A stretch of DNA of 64,000 nucleotides from Maea johnstoni (taxonomy: Eukaryota; Annelida; Polychaeta; Spionida; Magelonidae). This document shows, in pieces, positions 33,050 to 46,090 of the stretch. The notes beneath the pieces are model-generated. The model had not been told where the DNA came from. It did not search any database and was given only the letters and a program-made list of their open reading frames with translations. Positions within the stretch are counted from its first letter, which is position 1. Each line of letters opens with the position of its first letter. The translations under genes and the position numbers were made by a program. Location: assembly GCA_963942565.1 (NCBI GenBank), contig OZ012694.1:35124950-35188949 (forward strand), in the 5' to 3' direction.

Positions 33050-34590
33050 CCATTACCGGTATTCGTCTCATACATTAATAACCTCTCTGAATTTGTCATG
33101 GCTGCAACATATTTAAACAAAATGAAGAGGTTATGGGAGCGAAATAAACTCAAGTCCAGCTGTGCTATAAACAAATATTACAGCAATGGTAAAGTAGACG
33201 TTCCGTAGTAAACCTGAGATAAAGCAAAACATGCCGTGGATTGGTTGCCACAGACCAATTACCATAAAGCCCATTGTAAGATCCTAGACAAACCTAATCT
33301 CGCTGGTGTGTGACGTCACTAGGAGACAGACGAATGAGGCAGAAAGGCGTAATCATGTGGATGTTTTTTGCTGTGCACCCAAGAATTGCTAATGATGTGT
33401 GTTGCTGTGGAAAAAAGCCAGTCCCAAAGAGATGTTAGCAGTTTAAACGACAAACGGTATTCCTAATTATTCAACCTGCCTCTAAATGCCAATTAAGTCG
33501 TGTAAAATATAATTTGCTATATTTCAGACCCCTATAGGTGGTTGTGTATTTTTTATTATTTTATTAATCACACCTACACCATCGTATTATGCACTTGCTG
33601 CCCTTAAAGATGTTTGGTACGATTCAAGAAACACAACTACCTATGGATTTGTGGCTCTATCCAATTGCACGACCGTATTGAACCATGCCAAGCGCGAGCG
33701 TTTAAGGTTCTAGCGTGCTTGAAACTATGCTTCTTTTCTTCGAGCATGCGCACTTGGAGTAGAAACCATGTCGGACGTGGTAATGGAAAAACTTGTTTCC
33801 GTTCAAAAGCACGTTCTTGACTAAACGGGACAAGATTGAAACATCACATAGAGTAAACCTGTTACTATGGTCAGTGCAGTACTCCTTTTGTTGTGGTCTT
33901 TCAGAAAAGAGGGAAAAGCGATCGAGCAGAGGAAGAAAATGTGTGAATGGTAAGACCCCATTCATCCTTTTAATATGTATCTTGTCTATGAATAGGCCGC
34001 TATGAATATGGGTTCGAAATTGTGTTTGTGAGGGATGTGCCCTAATCAATCATGTTTCAGCTGTTCATAAATGCCAATTTCTTGTTTTTATAAATATTGA
34101 ACTATACATTTAGAACGCTTCAAAAATCAAAAGAGTATATGGGATCCAGTGAACCGCGCCCGATAGTCGTAGGCACTTCTCAGTTCAGTCGGGTCACTCT
34201 GGCGTCCTGTCAGGTCGGATCAGGACAGCAGATGGCACGACAGCCGTAAGTTACACGGCTGATTGCATGACTGGCTGATTTAAAAAGTATATTCATAATA
34301 TATCATGTATGTCAGTTTGTCCTTTATTCAGCCGATAAACAAAATGAAAAGATTTTGATGTCATTTTAGAAATAACTGGGTATCGCTTCCAATTGGTCGT
34401 TCTAAGGAACTGTAATTTTGCTAAATGTAAGCCTTATCGTGCCCTTTAAATAATTACCATAACGCTGGCGTGGCCAGTGAGCAAGTGCAATTCCAAACTT
34501 AAACTGGTGCTTCAAGCAATGATATATAGTTCAAGGACAATAACACCAGGAATAAAATATAGGCCCAAGCAGTTTCTTAGAGTATTGGTT
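33050..34590. other. gene-free region
   Basis: No recognisable gene. A GACGTCACTAGGAG motif at about 33312 is shared with the MITE at 62980 but is isolated. Confidence 0.6.
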
Positions 34591-34696
34591 ACTTAAACAG
34601 GTCCGGTTAGATCACCCGATCGGGTGAAATCTCCTGATCGGGATACATTGTACCAAGAAATCTCCCGATCAGGATGATTCTCCAGCTCAATAATCT

Positions 34697-34832
34697 TTAA
34701 ATTCAATTATTAGCTTGAGATTGAGATTTTTTAGAAATTCCACACAAAAAAAATTTGGGTGTCCGGAGGGGTTCACTTTAGGTGTTTGGGTGTCCAAAAA
34801 GGCACCCAGACGCCCTGCTGGCTAAGACCATG
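34697..34832 (+). mobile_element. GTCTTAGCC-family MITE, 3' part
   Basis: ATTAGCTTGAGATTGAGATT ... GGCACCCAGACGCCCTGCTG, GCTAAGACC. It lies inside the 34597-35762 element. Confidence 0.7.
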
Positions 34833-35097
34833 GTTCACATCATGTGACATGGGTATCCCGTACGGGATACTTTTCTCAAACTTTTTTCCCGTCAGGGATA
34901 AGTATCTAGTTCAGGGTATAGTATTCTAAATGGGAAGGTCTACTTTTACTGTTGACCTTCCGAAAAGCCCTCATCCAAAATAAAAATCGGAAATGGAAGT
35001 TAATAATATCTTTATTAACTATGGGATTACTGACTTTAAGCAGAATCCCATGTCCGAAACTGATTTTATTAAAAAAAAATCCTGTCAGGGTGTCCCG

Positions 35098-35517
35098 TAG
35101 GGCTGTCATTGTTTAGAATTTTTTCTCGATTCGATATATTGATACATTGTTTTCGATTTAGATTATTTCGATACGATGCATTGATATATCCATAGAAATG
35201 CTATCTATGCCATGATGGAAAGTCATGAAGCATTTGTGCTGGTTTTTCACCATTTTATGAGGGTCCTGCCTCTTTTTACTGCTTCTTCTTGGAATGCAAC
35301 AAGAAAAGTGAGGCATGGCCATGTAGAGAAATGCTTTTAGAAAGTGTGTGACTAGCAAAACCAGCAATATTCAGCTCTAAATTTCTTCTCTAAGTGTCCA
35401 TTTTCATGTTTTTGATATTTCGATACATTGCGATACGTATTGACAAGTGAAAGCAGGCTGTATTGTTTAAGGAGAGTTATCGATATATCGATATGCCCCA
35501 TATCAATGACACCCCTA
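35098..35517. mobile_element. hAT-like MITE nested in the 34.6-35.8 kb element
   Basis: 420 bp with ends TAGGGCTGTCATTG...CAATGACACCCCTA. Perfect 8-bp flanking duplication GTGTCCCG (35090-35097, 35518-35525). Confidence 0.88.
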
Positions 35518-36111
35518 GTGTCCCGGCAATGCACGTAAACGGAGTCAATGGCCTGCTGGGAAATATATTGAGTAAGCTCAAGGCTGCCCAGACGTCTGGG
35601 AGTTGAAGAAATACCAGCTCAGCAGCTACCAAGCGGATGAAGTGCTCAATCTTTAAAGTAATTAGTGTTTTGTGGCCACGTCTCAATTGACAATGTATCC
35701 CGATCCAGAGAAATATCCCGATTGGGAGATTTCACCCGATCGGGCGATCTAACCGGACCTGTTAAACCCAAGTTCTTACCACTGCCAACTTTCAATCAAG
35801 AAGTATATTGCTGTTTAAACACACCCTTACACACAAGATATGGAGGTACAGGGTGCGGCCATTTAAGTCTATTAATAACTTATCTCAGCTGCTTCGCTCC
35901 CATATGATACTAGCAGCTACCTAACTGCTAATGACGTATGGGTACCAAACAGCTGAAACAAGACAGTTAATGAGATGTTATTCTTATCTGCTGGTATTAC
36001 TATTTTTTAACAAATTACGAGAATGTTATATTTATGACTGACTTTAAGTCGTTTCAGAAATTTGATCATGGAACCATTGAATTCAGCATCAGTAAACTGT
36101 CAAATTTGTCA

Positions 36112-36452
36112 GGGCTTGAAGCTAACAGTGAACCGCTTGCCCCAGGCAAGTAAAAATTCCTTTAAGGGGCTTCGGGCTACCAAAAAAGGACCTCAACTGG
36201 TCCTACAGGTCCAGTAAACATTTGGTAACATTCTTGTTAAGTTTTTCCCACAAGAATGTCCCAGCATGTTTTTGAAATAAATGAAGATGAAATGAATAAA
36301 AAAAGAGCATTGATTGTGAATTTCATGCATTGTTTTTTCTTGTTGTGTTAAAGAAATATTTGTAGGACCAGTAGAAATTTTGCAGGACCAGTAGATGCTA
36401 GGTGTTACTGGGCCTACGGGGCCAGTAACACTTTGAGTTAGCATCGAGGCAT
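36112..36452. mobile_element. GGCCAGTA-repeat MITE copy
   Basis: CAGGGCTTGAAGCTAAC ... GTTAGCATCGAGGCATG with the same interior. Confidence 0.6.
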
Positions 36453-36722
36453 GTATGTGAAGATAATGTCAAAAACCTCTCAAGATAGTATTTCACATGA
36501 CAATTGATAAGAAGTTTTTCTCATCAGATTTCATTGTTTTGGGAGAGGATGGCCGTAAATATGTGAGATTTTCGAAGATTGCAATCTCAAAATCAGTGAT
36601 AGTCAACGGCACCATGTTGTGAGCATTCTAAAAATAGCCCACCTGCGGACAGTGATAACAGATGGGTATACTAGGTGACTGGTCACTTCACTGATGGGTG
36701 GAATATGATACTGGCACATCAG

Positions 36723-36922
36723 NNNNNNNNNNNNNNNNNNNNNNNNNNNNNNNNNNNNNNNNNNNNNNNNNNNNNNNNNNNNNNNNNNNNNNNNNNNNNN
36801 NNNNNNNNNNNNNNNNNNNNNNNNNNNNNNNNNNNNNNNNNNNNNNNNNNNNNNNNNNNNNNNNNNNNNNNNNNNNNNNNNNNNNNNNNNNNNNNNNNNN
36901 NNNNNNNNNNNNNNNNNNNNNN
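36723..36922. other. assembly gap (200 N)
   Basis: A run of 200 undetermined bases. Confidence 1.
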
Positions 36923-37548
36923 GACTTTTGGGTTCTAATAACTAAACATACCATCTTCTAGGACATAGCTGAAGTGTAAAATATCCTTTTTGGCACACTG
37001 GGCTATTAATTGTAGCTGGTATAAGGATTTGAAGTAGATTAGGAGCTAAATCTGGACGGGCAAAATTTTTGAAATTGCTGTTTTGGACAGGCATTTTTGA
37101 AATCCTGGCTAAGACCCTGAGTGGAAGGTACTAGGATCAAGCATTGTGATTGGTGGATTACAATATTTAGTAAACGCTTAGACTAATAGGCAGAATAGGA
37201 AGGCAGAGGAATGATGTTTCTGACATTTTTCTATCATATTTTTTGCCTTGGTAATGAACATTGCGTTTTCAAGGGTGAAAAATGATACACCTCTTGTCGG
37301 AAATTCAGTTCCGCTAGTCCCCAAATTGGAGAACCTTATATCCTGGTATTTGCTGGTATTGATCTGCACAAATTAGATTTGATGTGCCTATCTACAGTAG
37401 ATTCACAGTTAAAATCAGCGAAGGGACCATCAGTTGCTAGTTCAATAAATGTCTTCTTAGTTGTCTGGGTAAGGCCTAGTATTTTGAAACTGAGTGTCTC
37501 AAGAAAGTCAAACCGCTATCATGTTTGAATGTATATCAGTGTCTTAGC

Positions 37549-37816
37549 CAGGATTTAGAAACTGGGTGCCTAAAATTGGCATGTTTAAGGGGGATCACAA
37601 TATACTCATATTTCAACCATAAACATGTATAAATTCATCAAAACAAGGCTTGATATCAATAAACAATGTCAAGGGAATTATAAGGAGATGAAAGAATTCA
37701 ATTATAAGCTTGAGATTTTTAGAAATTCTACACAAAAAGATTTGGGTGTCCTGAGGGGTTCTTTTTAAGGGTTTGGGTGTCCAAAAAGGCACCCAGACGC
37801 CCTGATGGCTAAGACC
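37549..37816 (+). mobile_element. GTCTTAGCC-family MITE, reference-quality copy
   Basis: GTGTCTTAGCCAGGATTTAG at the left and GCCCTGATGGCTAAGACC at the right form the terminal inverted repeat. About 268 bp, no coding capacity. Confidence 0.8.
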
Positions 37817-38352
37817 ATGATTTTAAGATTTCTTTTCACAAAAATTTACTTTGGATGTAGGAGCCTAGGAGGTAGATCTGTTTACCATATTCCTCCGATT
37901 AAGCGCACATGTCCAAATAAGCGCACAGGGCCTATTTTTCATTGTAAGAGGGTGAATGACCAGCGCAAATGTCACGAAAGACTCGTAAAACTTCCCCCCA
38001 GAAGAAGTAAGACACGGCTAGAGGAAAGGTATGTAATTTTGCTATACTATATTTAATTCCCCTCCTGTCATTTCTTTTGCAGGTGGGTAAGCAGCCATCT
38101 GCCAGATGGCCGAATTCAGCACTACAAGTTGGAGGTCCCGAAGGAATAGACATGGTAGTTTAATTGATTGCTCTTGCCGCGGTGCCTGATAACGTGCCAA
38201 GGCTGAAATTAAATGCTCATTTCTGTGCCGCAATGAAGGATGGACACTGCTACTGCACTCTCATCACAGTGCTTGTGTGAACCGACTCCATGTTCTACAG
38301 TAAAGCGTTGTTGCTAGCTGTGTGGAACTCTGGTATCTCGTAGGTTAATAAC

Positions 38353-39402
38353 ATGGAGAACCTAAAGCTCAATAGGTGTCTGATGCACTACAAGGCCTTT
38401 TTCTTCCTCCTCGTCTTGATACAAGCTGGATTACTTGTATTTTGGATTGATTTTTTTCGACCACGTAGCTACATCAAGCCTTATTCTTGCCATGACTCGC
38501 CGAATGCCACCAGCCCCATATTAAACGGAACTTCTGGGGAGGGTGCATTGTGCCCCTGCATACCGCCGAATCTCACCGGGAGGATTCCCGTCTCCTTTGA
38601 AGTTTTCCCCTACAGTGTTATTTATGAAAAGAACAAATTTGTCCAAAAAGGTGGGCGCTGGAAGCCGCTACATTGCAGAGCACGACATCGCGTTGCCATA
38701 ATTGTTCCTTACCGAGACAGGGAGCAGCATCTCAAGATCTTCCTCAATCACATGCACCCGTTTCTAAAGAGCCAGCTGTTGGATTATCGTATTATCGTAG
38801 TGGAGCAGGTGAAAGGCAGTGTCTTCAACAAGGCCGCCCTGATGAACAGCGCCTTTGTGGAGGGCTTGATGCGCTACAAGTTCAATTGCTTCATATTTCA
38901 CGATGTGGATATGCTACCGGAGGTCGACTACAATATCTACACGTGTGACGATCAGCCACGCCATCTAGGGGCAATGCTGGATAAATTTCGCTACGTTCTG
39001 CCATACCCAGAGTTATTTGGAGGTGCAATCGCTCTGAGGAAGGAGCATTTCATTCACATGAACGGATTCTCGAACATGTACATAGGATGGGGAGGGGAGG
39101 ACGACGATATGTACAATCGCGTCATACACCAGAAGTACAAAATCTACCGCTACCCTCCGGAAGTGTCCCGGTACAAAATGATCCGGCATACGCATGATAA
39201 GGGAAATCCTGTGAATAGTAATAAGAACGACGGACAAATAAATCTCGGGAGGCGCTACGACCTGGACGGTCTGAATTCCCTCACCTATAAACTACTAGTC
39301 CTGGAGGATCGGACTCTCTATACTTGGCTTTACATGGATGTAGACAAACAGAAGGTTGGCGTATCCAACACTTACCCAAGTCTCTTGATCACACCCGGTT
39401 GA
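38353..39402 (+). CDS. B4GALT: beta-1,4-galactosyltransferase family protein (probable beta-1,4-GalNAc-transferase)
   Basis: A 349-aa type II Golgi glycosyltransferase (family GT7) that adds Gal or GalNAc beta-1,4 to GlcNAc, encoded in a single exon. It has a short cytosolic tail, a membrane anchor at about residues 14-32, and a stem with three N-glycosylation sites (N51, N58, N73). The catalytic domain carries FNK (158-160), HDVD (183-186, Mn2+ site), GWGGEDDD (245-252, acceptor site and catalytic acid) and MIRH (276-279, Mn2+ ligands). Length and motif order fit B4GALT1-6 and invertebrate homologues. At the donor-specificity position (Tyr289 in bovine B4GALT1, within QYFGG) this protein has Leu221 (ELFGG). 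That change is known to allow UDP-GalNAc use and is typical of invertebrate GalNAc-transferases. The ATG is the first in frame and just precedes the anchor. A GTATGT donor at 38029 and a TTTTGCAG acceptor ending at 38082 could mark a 5'-UTR intron, but only weakly. Confidence 0.95.
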   Translation: MENLKLNRCLMHYKAFFFLLVLIQAGLLVFWIDFFRPRSYIKPYSCHDSPNATSPILNGTSGEGALCPCIPPNLTGRIPVSFEVFPYSVIYEKNKFVQKGGRWKPLHCRARHRVAIIVPYRDREQHLKIFLNHMHPFLKSQLLDYRIIVVEQVKGSVFNKAALMNSAFVEGLMRYKFNCFIFHDVDMLPEVDYNIYTCDDQPRHLGAMLDKFRYVLPYPELFGGAIALRKEHFIHMNGFSNMYIGWGGEDDDMYNRVIHQKYKIYRYPPEVSRYKMIRHTHDKGNPVNSNKNDGQINLGRRYDLDGLNSLTYKLLVLEDRTLYTWLYMDVDKQKVGVSNTYPSLLITPG

Positions 39403-39509
39403 TTGTATAATTAGGAAACCAGGGATTTTGTGGAGCTCTTTCGTTTTTAAAATGAGACAAGTGCATGCCATATCCTGGGTTTTAAAAATTGGTTTCCAAC
39501 AGCGGCAGC

Positions 39510-39849
39510 GTCCGACATACAAGGTAGCCCTACTAGTCTGGGCTAGTGAGGATGTGAAAAGTGCCCAGTAGGGCTAGTGAATTCCAGACCGTTGTAGCCC
39601 TACCAGGCTAGTCCAAATTCACCAGTCAAAGTAAGATAGCTAAGCTGACATGATGACATCTTGATCAGTGTTTGATAATGATATCTAAATGAATAGCATA
39701 TTCTTGCACATTTAGGTGATAAACTGGGTTGAATTATTAGAATCATTTTGATTGTGAGGGAGGACTAGTAAAGGTTGAAGTAGGGCTAGTAAATTTCAAG
39801 TGCTACTAGCCCTACCAGGCTTGTATTGTGTTTTGGTTATTGTCGGACC
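39510..39849. mobile_element. GTCCGACA-ended MITE
   Basis: Ends GTCCGACATAC ... TTATTGTCGGAC. Interior repeats of CCCTACTAGYCTGGGCTAG type. No target duplication seen. 108 bp downstream of the glycosyltransferase stop codon. Confidence 0.55.
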
Positions 39850-40380
39850 CTGAGCGGATAATCTTACATTATTGTTTTCTGTGTCTTTTGAGTTTCTGAA
39901 ACAAGCATCTTTTCATTATTAAGATGCATTGTCCTACAGGGCCAGTAAACATTTGGGGACATTCTTGTTAAGTTTTCTTCCACATCAGGCATATCAAATG
40001 CCTGATAATTTTAAAAGAAATATTTGTAGGACCAGTAAAAAATTTGCAGGGCTTGTAGATCCTTAGTCTTACTGTTCCTAATCTCGTAAGGGTCCAGTAA
40101 CGTTTTTAAAATACAATGACTAAAACTCTTCCAGACTCGAACTTTTGTGCACTCTCTTGTTTACAAGCACTGACATCCTGTCTGTCGATTGCTTTGACCG
40201 CTTTTACCTAACATGGTCATCAATAAAAGAAATAAGGAGCGATGATGAACAATAACAATAAGAGGCAAGTCAGTATACCTATCAGTGGGAAGATTTTTGG
40301 GGGTGGTAATTTTGTCCTTAATGGCAAGAGCATGTAGTGTTTTATGCATAATACAATCTATTATATGATCTACATCAGGT

Positions 40381-40605
40381 TCTTAGCCAGCATTCAGAAA
40401 CTTGGTTCCCAAACTTGATAAGTATTTCTAGGGTGTGTCCTATTTTTCAATGGAGACCACAAACTGCTCAGATTACAACCATAAATGTGTATTTACTAAT
40501 TGAAATAAGTCATAATATCTTAAAGCAATGGCATGGGAATCACATTGAGGTGAAAGAAACTCAATTATAAATTTTAAATTGACCTTTGAAACTGCAGTCA
40601 AAATT
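40381..40605 (+). mobile_element. GTCTTAGCC-family MITE, partial
   Basis: TTCTTAGCCAGCATTCAGAA, then CAACCATAAATGTG and the downstream body. Confidence 0.6.
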
Positions 40606-40609
40606 GCAG

Positions 40610-42040
40610 GTTAGTGCTATTAAATGACTCTAATTTGCTATAAGATATTAAATTTAAACTTTTAACATCCCCTTGACATTTATGTTTTCCTAATTTGCAC
40701 AACATAGTGAATATTGATGACACTAATTATTTAGAAATAAATGCAAACTTATTTGGTGCATGATGTTATTAATAGGACATTTGATGTGCCAAATTGAATG
40801 GCCACTATCTGAGTGAGTTTGTAAGTATTCGCAACCAAAAAGGAATGAATTGAAGCAGGGGAGTACAGTATTTTGCACTATTTGTGTATAATCATATCAG
40901 ACTATGATTCCATGACCCCAAATGGCCATTATAATGTTGGAAAGCATGTTTTTTATTTTGGAATGCATTGTTCGCTGTTCTCATCTAATTCATGAATATG
41001 AATAACAGAGGAAGAGATAAAAACAAGGGTCCAGAAAACACTGGAACCCTCCTCTGTAGATTAGTTTACTTTATTTATGAGTATTTTTTACATACATATT
41101 TCCTTAAGTCTGCATATTCAAAATTATTTATACATTAAAAGGCATTGGATACTTCTTTTTTTTTAGATTAAAAAAACAATCAATCAATTATCAATTAACT
41201 AGTAATCTAGTATTTCTGAACGATCTATTGAGTCTACAAGATCAATGATTCCCTCATACAACTACAGAGCCTTTTGTCTGCCCCATACCTTAGGAATTTT
41301 AGGGACTGGTATAAATAACATCGAAATTCATTGAAATACTACCAAAAACACGTCTTGTTTTATTTGAAGTTATGGATAAAGCAGAATGACAAGAATTAAA
41401 AAGTATTAAACTTACAGCCTATATCTTGGCTGTCAAAAGTCTCGGGATCCTAAGAAACTTATCAAAAGCCTGTAAAAGAGCCTTATTGTCCATTACTACA
41501 CGTTGTTTCTTTTTGTCAGTGTTGAAAAATAAGGAAGCTTGAGAATGCAGCCTAATTTAAGTCAGAGCTCCTGTGCTGTCTTGCTCTATCTGGAGGTAAT
41601 GGCAAGTTCCCATGTTTTTAGTGCTAATAACACTTGTGCTTTGTTGGTTCGGCGATCTTTCGAGTCCCATGGCCCCAGCACGAGGATAAATCCTGAATGA
41701 GCTTCTTGCAGCCGTTAACTTGGCCTTTTACGCACACCCCCGGGACTCCAATACCATTCCTGCAACTGGCAGAATGGCTCTCAGCATGCAAGCATCAGGA
41801 GATAAGATTTATGCCTCACTTTCCTTGTAGCAATACCAAGGGGCACATTACTGCACTACTGGTTTAACCCATTACAACCGGTAGCGACCCCAAAAAAAAG
41901 AAATATGTGGAATTTCCCAGTGTGCAAGCATCAGGAGATAAGATTAAGGCCTCACTTTCCTTATAGCAATGCCAAGGGGCACATTACCCATTACAGCCGG
42001 TAGCAACATTTCCATGTGTCACACTGTGATGTCACATAGG
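40610..42040. other. gene-free region downstream of the glycosyltransferase
   Basis: AT-rich. A block with AGATAAGATTWAKGCCTCAC and GCCAAGGGGCACATTA occurs twice (41800-41865 and 41930-41990). Otherwise nothing recognised. Confidence 0.55.
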
Positions 42041-42065
42041 TCATGATGAAACGAACAACCACCTA

Positions 42066-42228
<163 letters not shown>

Positions 42229-43146
42229 GGATTTTTATTTGCCTCGTTTGAATATGGTATTTATTTTATATATGGTGTTTACTTATTTATGTTATGTTTT
42301 AACCTCTATTATACTAGAGCCACTGTTATGTACGTCTTTAGTAGTCTTCCCTAATTTTGGTGATATTTTTTTGGACCAGATTATTTTTTAGAAAATCTTT
42401 GATCTTGACTGGACACTCAATACCTATTCAAATATTTTATAAATGTATGGTTTATTATAAAAAGTACTAAACTATTTTCAATTATTACTAGTATAATTAT
42501 TAGTTAGTTGTCCGACCATATGCACACTCCAAATATTAATGGATTTAAAAAAATCTAAACAGTATTAGTGCTTATTTATTTATGTCCATGCATATTCATT
42601 CGTCCTCTCTAAACAGGAATGTTGATATAAAAAATGCATCTCACTATGGCCTCAGTGAGCATTAATAGGATCAAACCTGCTATTCTGTGATGATTCTACA
42701 CTGTCTCCTATATGAGGCAACGTATAATTTAAATATCTGTCTCATGATACTTGTTTCTGTATCGTATTCCCTTAAACCATTCTCTACTTGAACATGATCT
42801 TAATTGTATCATCATCATGTATTGCTGTGTTGTGGTAGTTGACACAACAAGCCCTAACAGGCTACTTGTGATGACCCCATAAAATGAAATGAAAATTACA
42901 TTATATTGTGATTATTTATTTCAAAATGTTTAATTATAATTAACATATGAACACAACCAAATAAATTACGTTTCTTTGAGGAGAGGCAGGTCAGTATTTA
43001 TCAAGGAAATTCATTCAGGTGTTGTATTGACTACTATGGTCTACCGTTAGAATAATTTTTCATATCCATTTTCACTAGGCTGGTTGGGCTGCTAGGTATG
43101 ACATTTTACAAGCCTGTTTTTTCCAGTGATACTAGCGGTGATAAAG

Positions 43147-43424
43147 ACTAACACTAGCCAATGTGAGTTTCTTTCAAATTGGGCGAGTTAGAGACGAAAT
43201 ATGCTCCCCATTGGGCGAGTGAACAATTCCCCACCCCTCAATATAAAAATTCCCACCCAAACCCTTTGTTATGAAAAATAAAAAGGAAAAAATAAGAAAA
43301 AATGTTCACATGTCGTCGTCTTGTTTACATCCCCGCCATTTGCAGGCTTCGCCTGACCTGGACTAGTAAGTTCAAAAATTCACTAGCCCAGTGGGCTAGT
43401 AATAGTAAAAATTAGTCTTTATGA
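43147..43424. mobile_element. ATAAAGACTAA-ended MITE
   Basis: Inverted ends ATAAAGACTAA...TTAGTCTTTAT with CACTAGCC/GGCTAGT inside. Confidence 0.55.
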
Positions 43425-43876
43425 ATGTACTAGTCATGTCTAATACTATAATATGTAATATGGCCACCTCTACTGACTGACCCGTCTGCACTTTGTATTC
43501 CTGGGTTTAGTGTTGGTTACCTAACAGATGCAGGGCTCAACAGTACCTGGCCAACCCAGGCAGTCAAGCAGGGCAAGATGGACCAAAAGTCAGATAGTCC
43601 CACCAGCCGTTCAGGTTGCCTGGCCAATTTGATAGCAATTACCTTGTTTAACGTTGACATAGAGACAATAAAAAAAAATCTTAATTTTTATAAACATTAG
43701 GTTTGATGTTATTTCAGTATATTTTTCTCGCCCATTTTATTTCCGCCTTTACCCTTAATGACTTTTTAAAGCTTGCTGTCAGTGTTATTCAAAAGATCCT
43801 GTAATGAATTCAATGAATGTACCTCTCATTTTTCATTCTGATGTTAGGTGGTCAAGTGGGGCAAGTTGAGGGCTTG

Positions 43877-44051
43877 CAGGGCTAGAAATTGGGGGGTGCC
43901 AGGAGCCCAGGGCTCCCTTGATTTCCCCTGCGGCTCCCTTAAATCTCTGCAGGGATCCCAAAGATGTACTAGTTTCTATATGCAACACCTTAAGTTATCT
44001 TTTAAAGGTGCAACTGGGTTCCCTTGAAAAAAAACCTAATTTCGAGCCCTG
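43877..44051. mobile_element. CAGGGCTAGAAATT-ended MITE
   Basis: Inverted ends CAGGGCTAGAAATT...AATTTCGAGCCCTG. 5-bp duplication GCTTG (43872-43876, 44052-44056). A fragment of the same family is at 50615-50665. Confidence 0.72.
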
Positions 44052-44571
44052 GCTTGTTCAGCTTGTTTGAAATGCCGTTTTTCCATCATGAGGTAGTAAT
44101 GACTATCTGTTATGTCGAGCCCTACAGATGTATTACTGAATCTCATTTGTCATTTCCTTTCATTACACTAAGTGCAGAGGGAGGTCTCATTGGAGTGCTA
44201 AGTGAGTTGAGTGGATGGATTTGTCAAACTTATATTTATAAGTGTTGTGAGCAAGCATGCTCTAATAATATAATGGTCGGGACATCAAGTCTCAAAGATG
44301 TTTTAATTTATCAAGCACTAGTAGCTTTTGCATGCTTTAGCAGTAGGCTCTAAATTTTGCCTGAGTCACAGACTCGCAGTGCCATATGTGGATATTAACT
44401 CCATTAGTATGAATTTGGTTTAACTGCTATGAAAACTTAGACTGTTTTGCAAGCAGTTTAAACCAAGATCAGTACGGTTGTGAATATGGTTCTACTGCTA
44501 CAAATGTTGCTAGACTGATGTGAATACTCTTTAACCAATATCAATATGGTGTTGTGTATATAGTTTGACCG

Positions 44572-44774
<203 letters not shown>

Positions 44775-45000
44775 GCTATCTAGACTGAAGTGACTGTACA
44801 GTTAGATAGCTATGAGTTGTACTGTTCGTTATGAAGCCAGATTATGTACTATGAATAGTTGACTGCCTTCCATCGGTCACACCCCAAGATAGGTTCTACT
44901 CAATACCCTTGGGTATGGCATTTAAAGTTTTAATAGGCAGCTTTGAGAACAAAGGCGGAAAAAGTATTGAATGTATGAATATTTATGTATATGTACAGAG

Positions 45001-45305
45001 TATCATATGGTTTCTCTGATGTGAATATTGGTTGACAACTATGAATATGGTCCCTCTAATGTGAAAATTGATTGACCTCTATGAATATGGTCACTCTGAT
45101 GTGAAAATTGGTTGACTTCTATGAATATGGTCACTTTGATGTGAGAATTGGTTGACCTCTATGAATATGGTCACTTTGATGTGAAAATTGGTTGACCTCT
45201 ATGAATATGGTCACTCTGATGTGAAAATTGGTTGACCTCTATGAATATGGTCACTTTGATGTGAATTCAGTTTGACCAACATGAATATGGTGCGGTTGAT
45301 GTAAC
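45001..45305 (+). repeat. 40-bp minisatellite
   Basis: About 7.5 units of TATGAATATGGTCACTCTGA plus TGTGAAAATTGGTTGACCTC. Confidence 0.92.
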
Positions 45306-45769
45306 TACAGTATTTAATCAAATTTTGTCTTCCTTGTCGCCTTGTACTGGAATCTACTTAATATTGCCAAAAGTTTTTCATGTGACCAATTGTTTTGAAT
45401 ATGTACTGTGTGCCAGATCATTAAAGTGCAATTTTGGTTTGATGTTCATGGAAACTGATATTTTTATCTGAGCAACTGCCTTAAGTAACAATTGCAATGC
45501 AGTTTCACATATTTCACATGAAATATGACTGGTGCAATTGTAATTTTTTCAGCAAATTTTTGATGCGAGCAATATTAGATGCTTTGCGGTAGATGATAAA
45601 TTCACTTAAGCCATAAGTTCCAAGTGGTTAGGAAATGTTTGCATCATTGTGGAAATGAAGAATACCTTTTGGAAATGAAATGAGACTTAGTATTTCTTGA
45701 TTCCTTAGTTTGTGATTTTCAGAATATTTGTTTTTATACCTGGCGACATATAGCCTGTGGGCTTGGATT

Positions 45770-45780
45770 TATATATATAT

Positions 45781-45861
<81 letters not shown>
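45770..45861. repeat. (TA)n microsatellite
   Basis: About 90 bp of TA with CATACATA near the start. Confidence 0.95.
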
Positions 45862-45864
<3 letters not shown>

Positions 45865-46090
45865 TTAAATGGACAGTTGGACACATAGACTGTGGAATTA
45901 CTTGATTGTCATTTTTTCTCTCATAATGATTGAGGAGACAGCAGCACTCTTGGAAGGTAGCACTTAATCCTAACGAAATGTAGCTTAGACTTCCTAGAAA
46001 CCCTGCCTTTATCCTGGGTATTCACATATTATGGTATGTATGGTAAGGGTAATCCAAACCATGTCATCTTTCTCACATGCCTTTTGCCAG

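Larger units (their letters stand above)
34597..35762. mobile_element. TIR element (Harbinger-like) with nested insertions
   Basis: Inverted ends of about 60 bp (ACAGGTCCGGTTAGATC and CACCCGATCGGGTGAAATCT inward). 3-bp TAA on both sides (34594-34596, 35763-35765). The interior holds a fragment of the GTCTTAGCC family and a complete hAT-like MITE. No transposase frame is seen, so it is non-autonomous. Confidence 0.75.

Noticed and set aside
36675-36961. Frames running through the N block
   Set aside because: An assembly gap; no sequence to support them.
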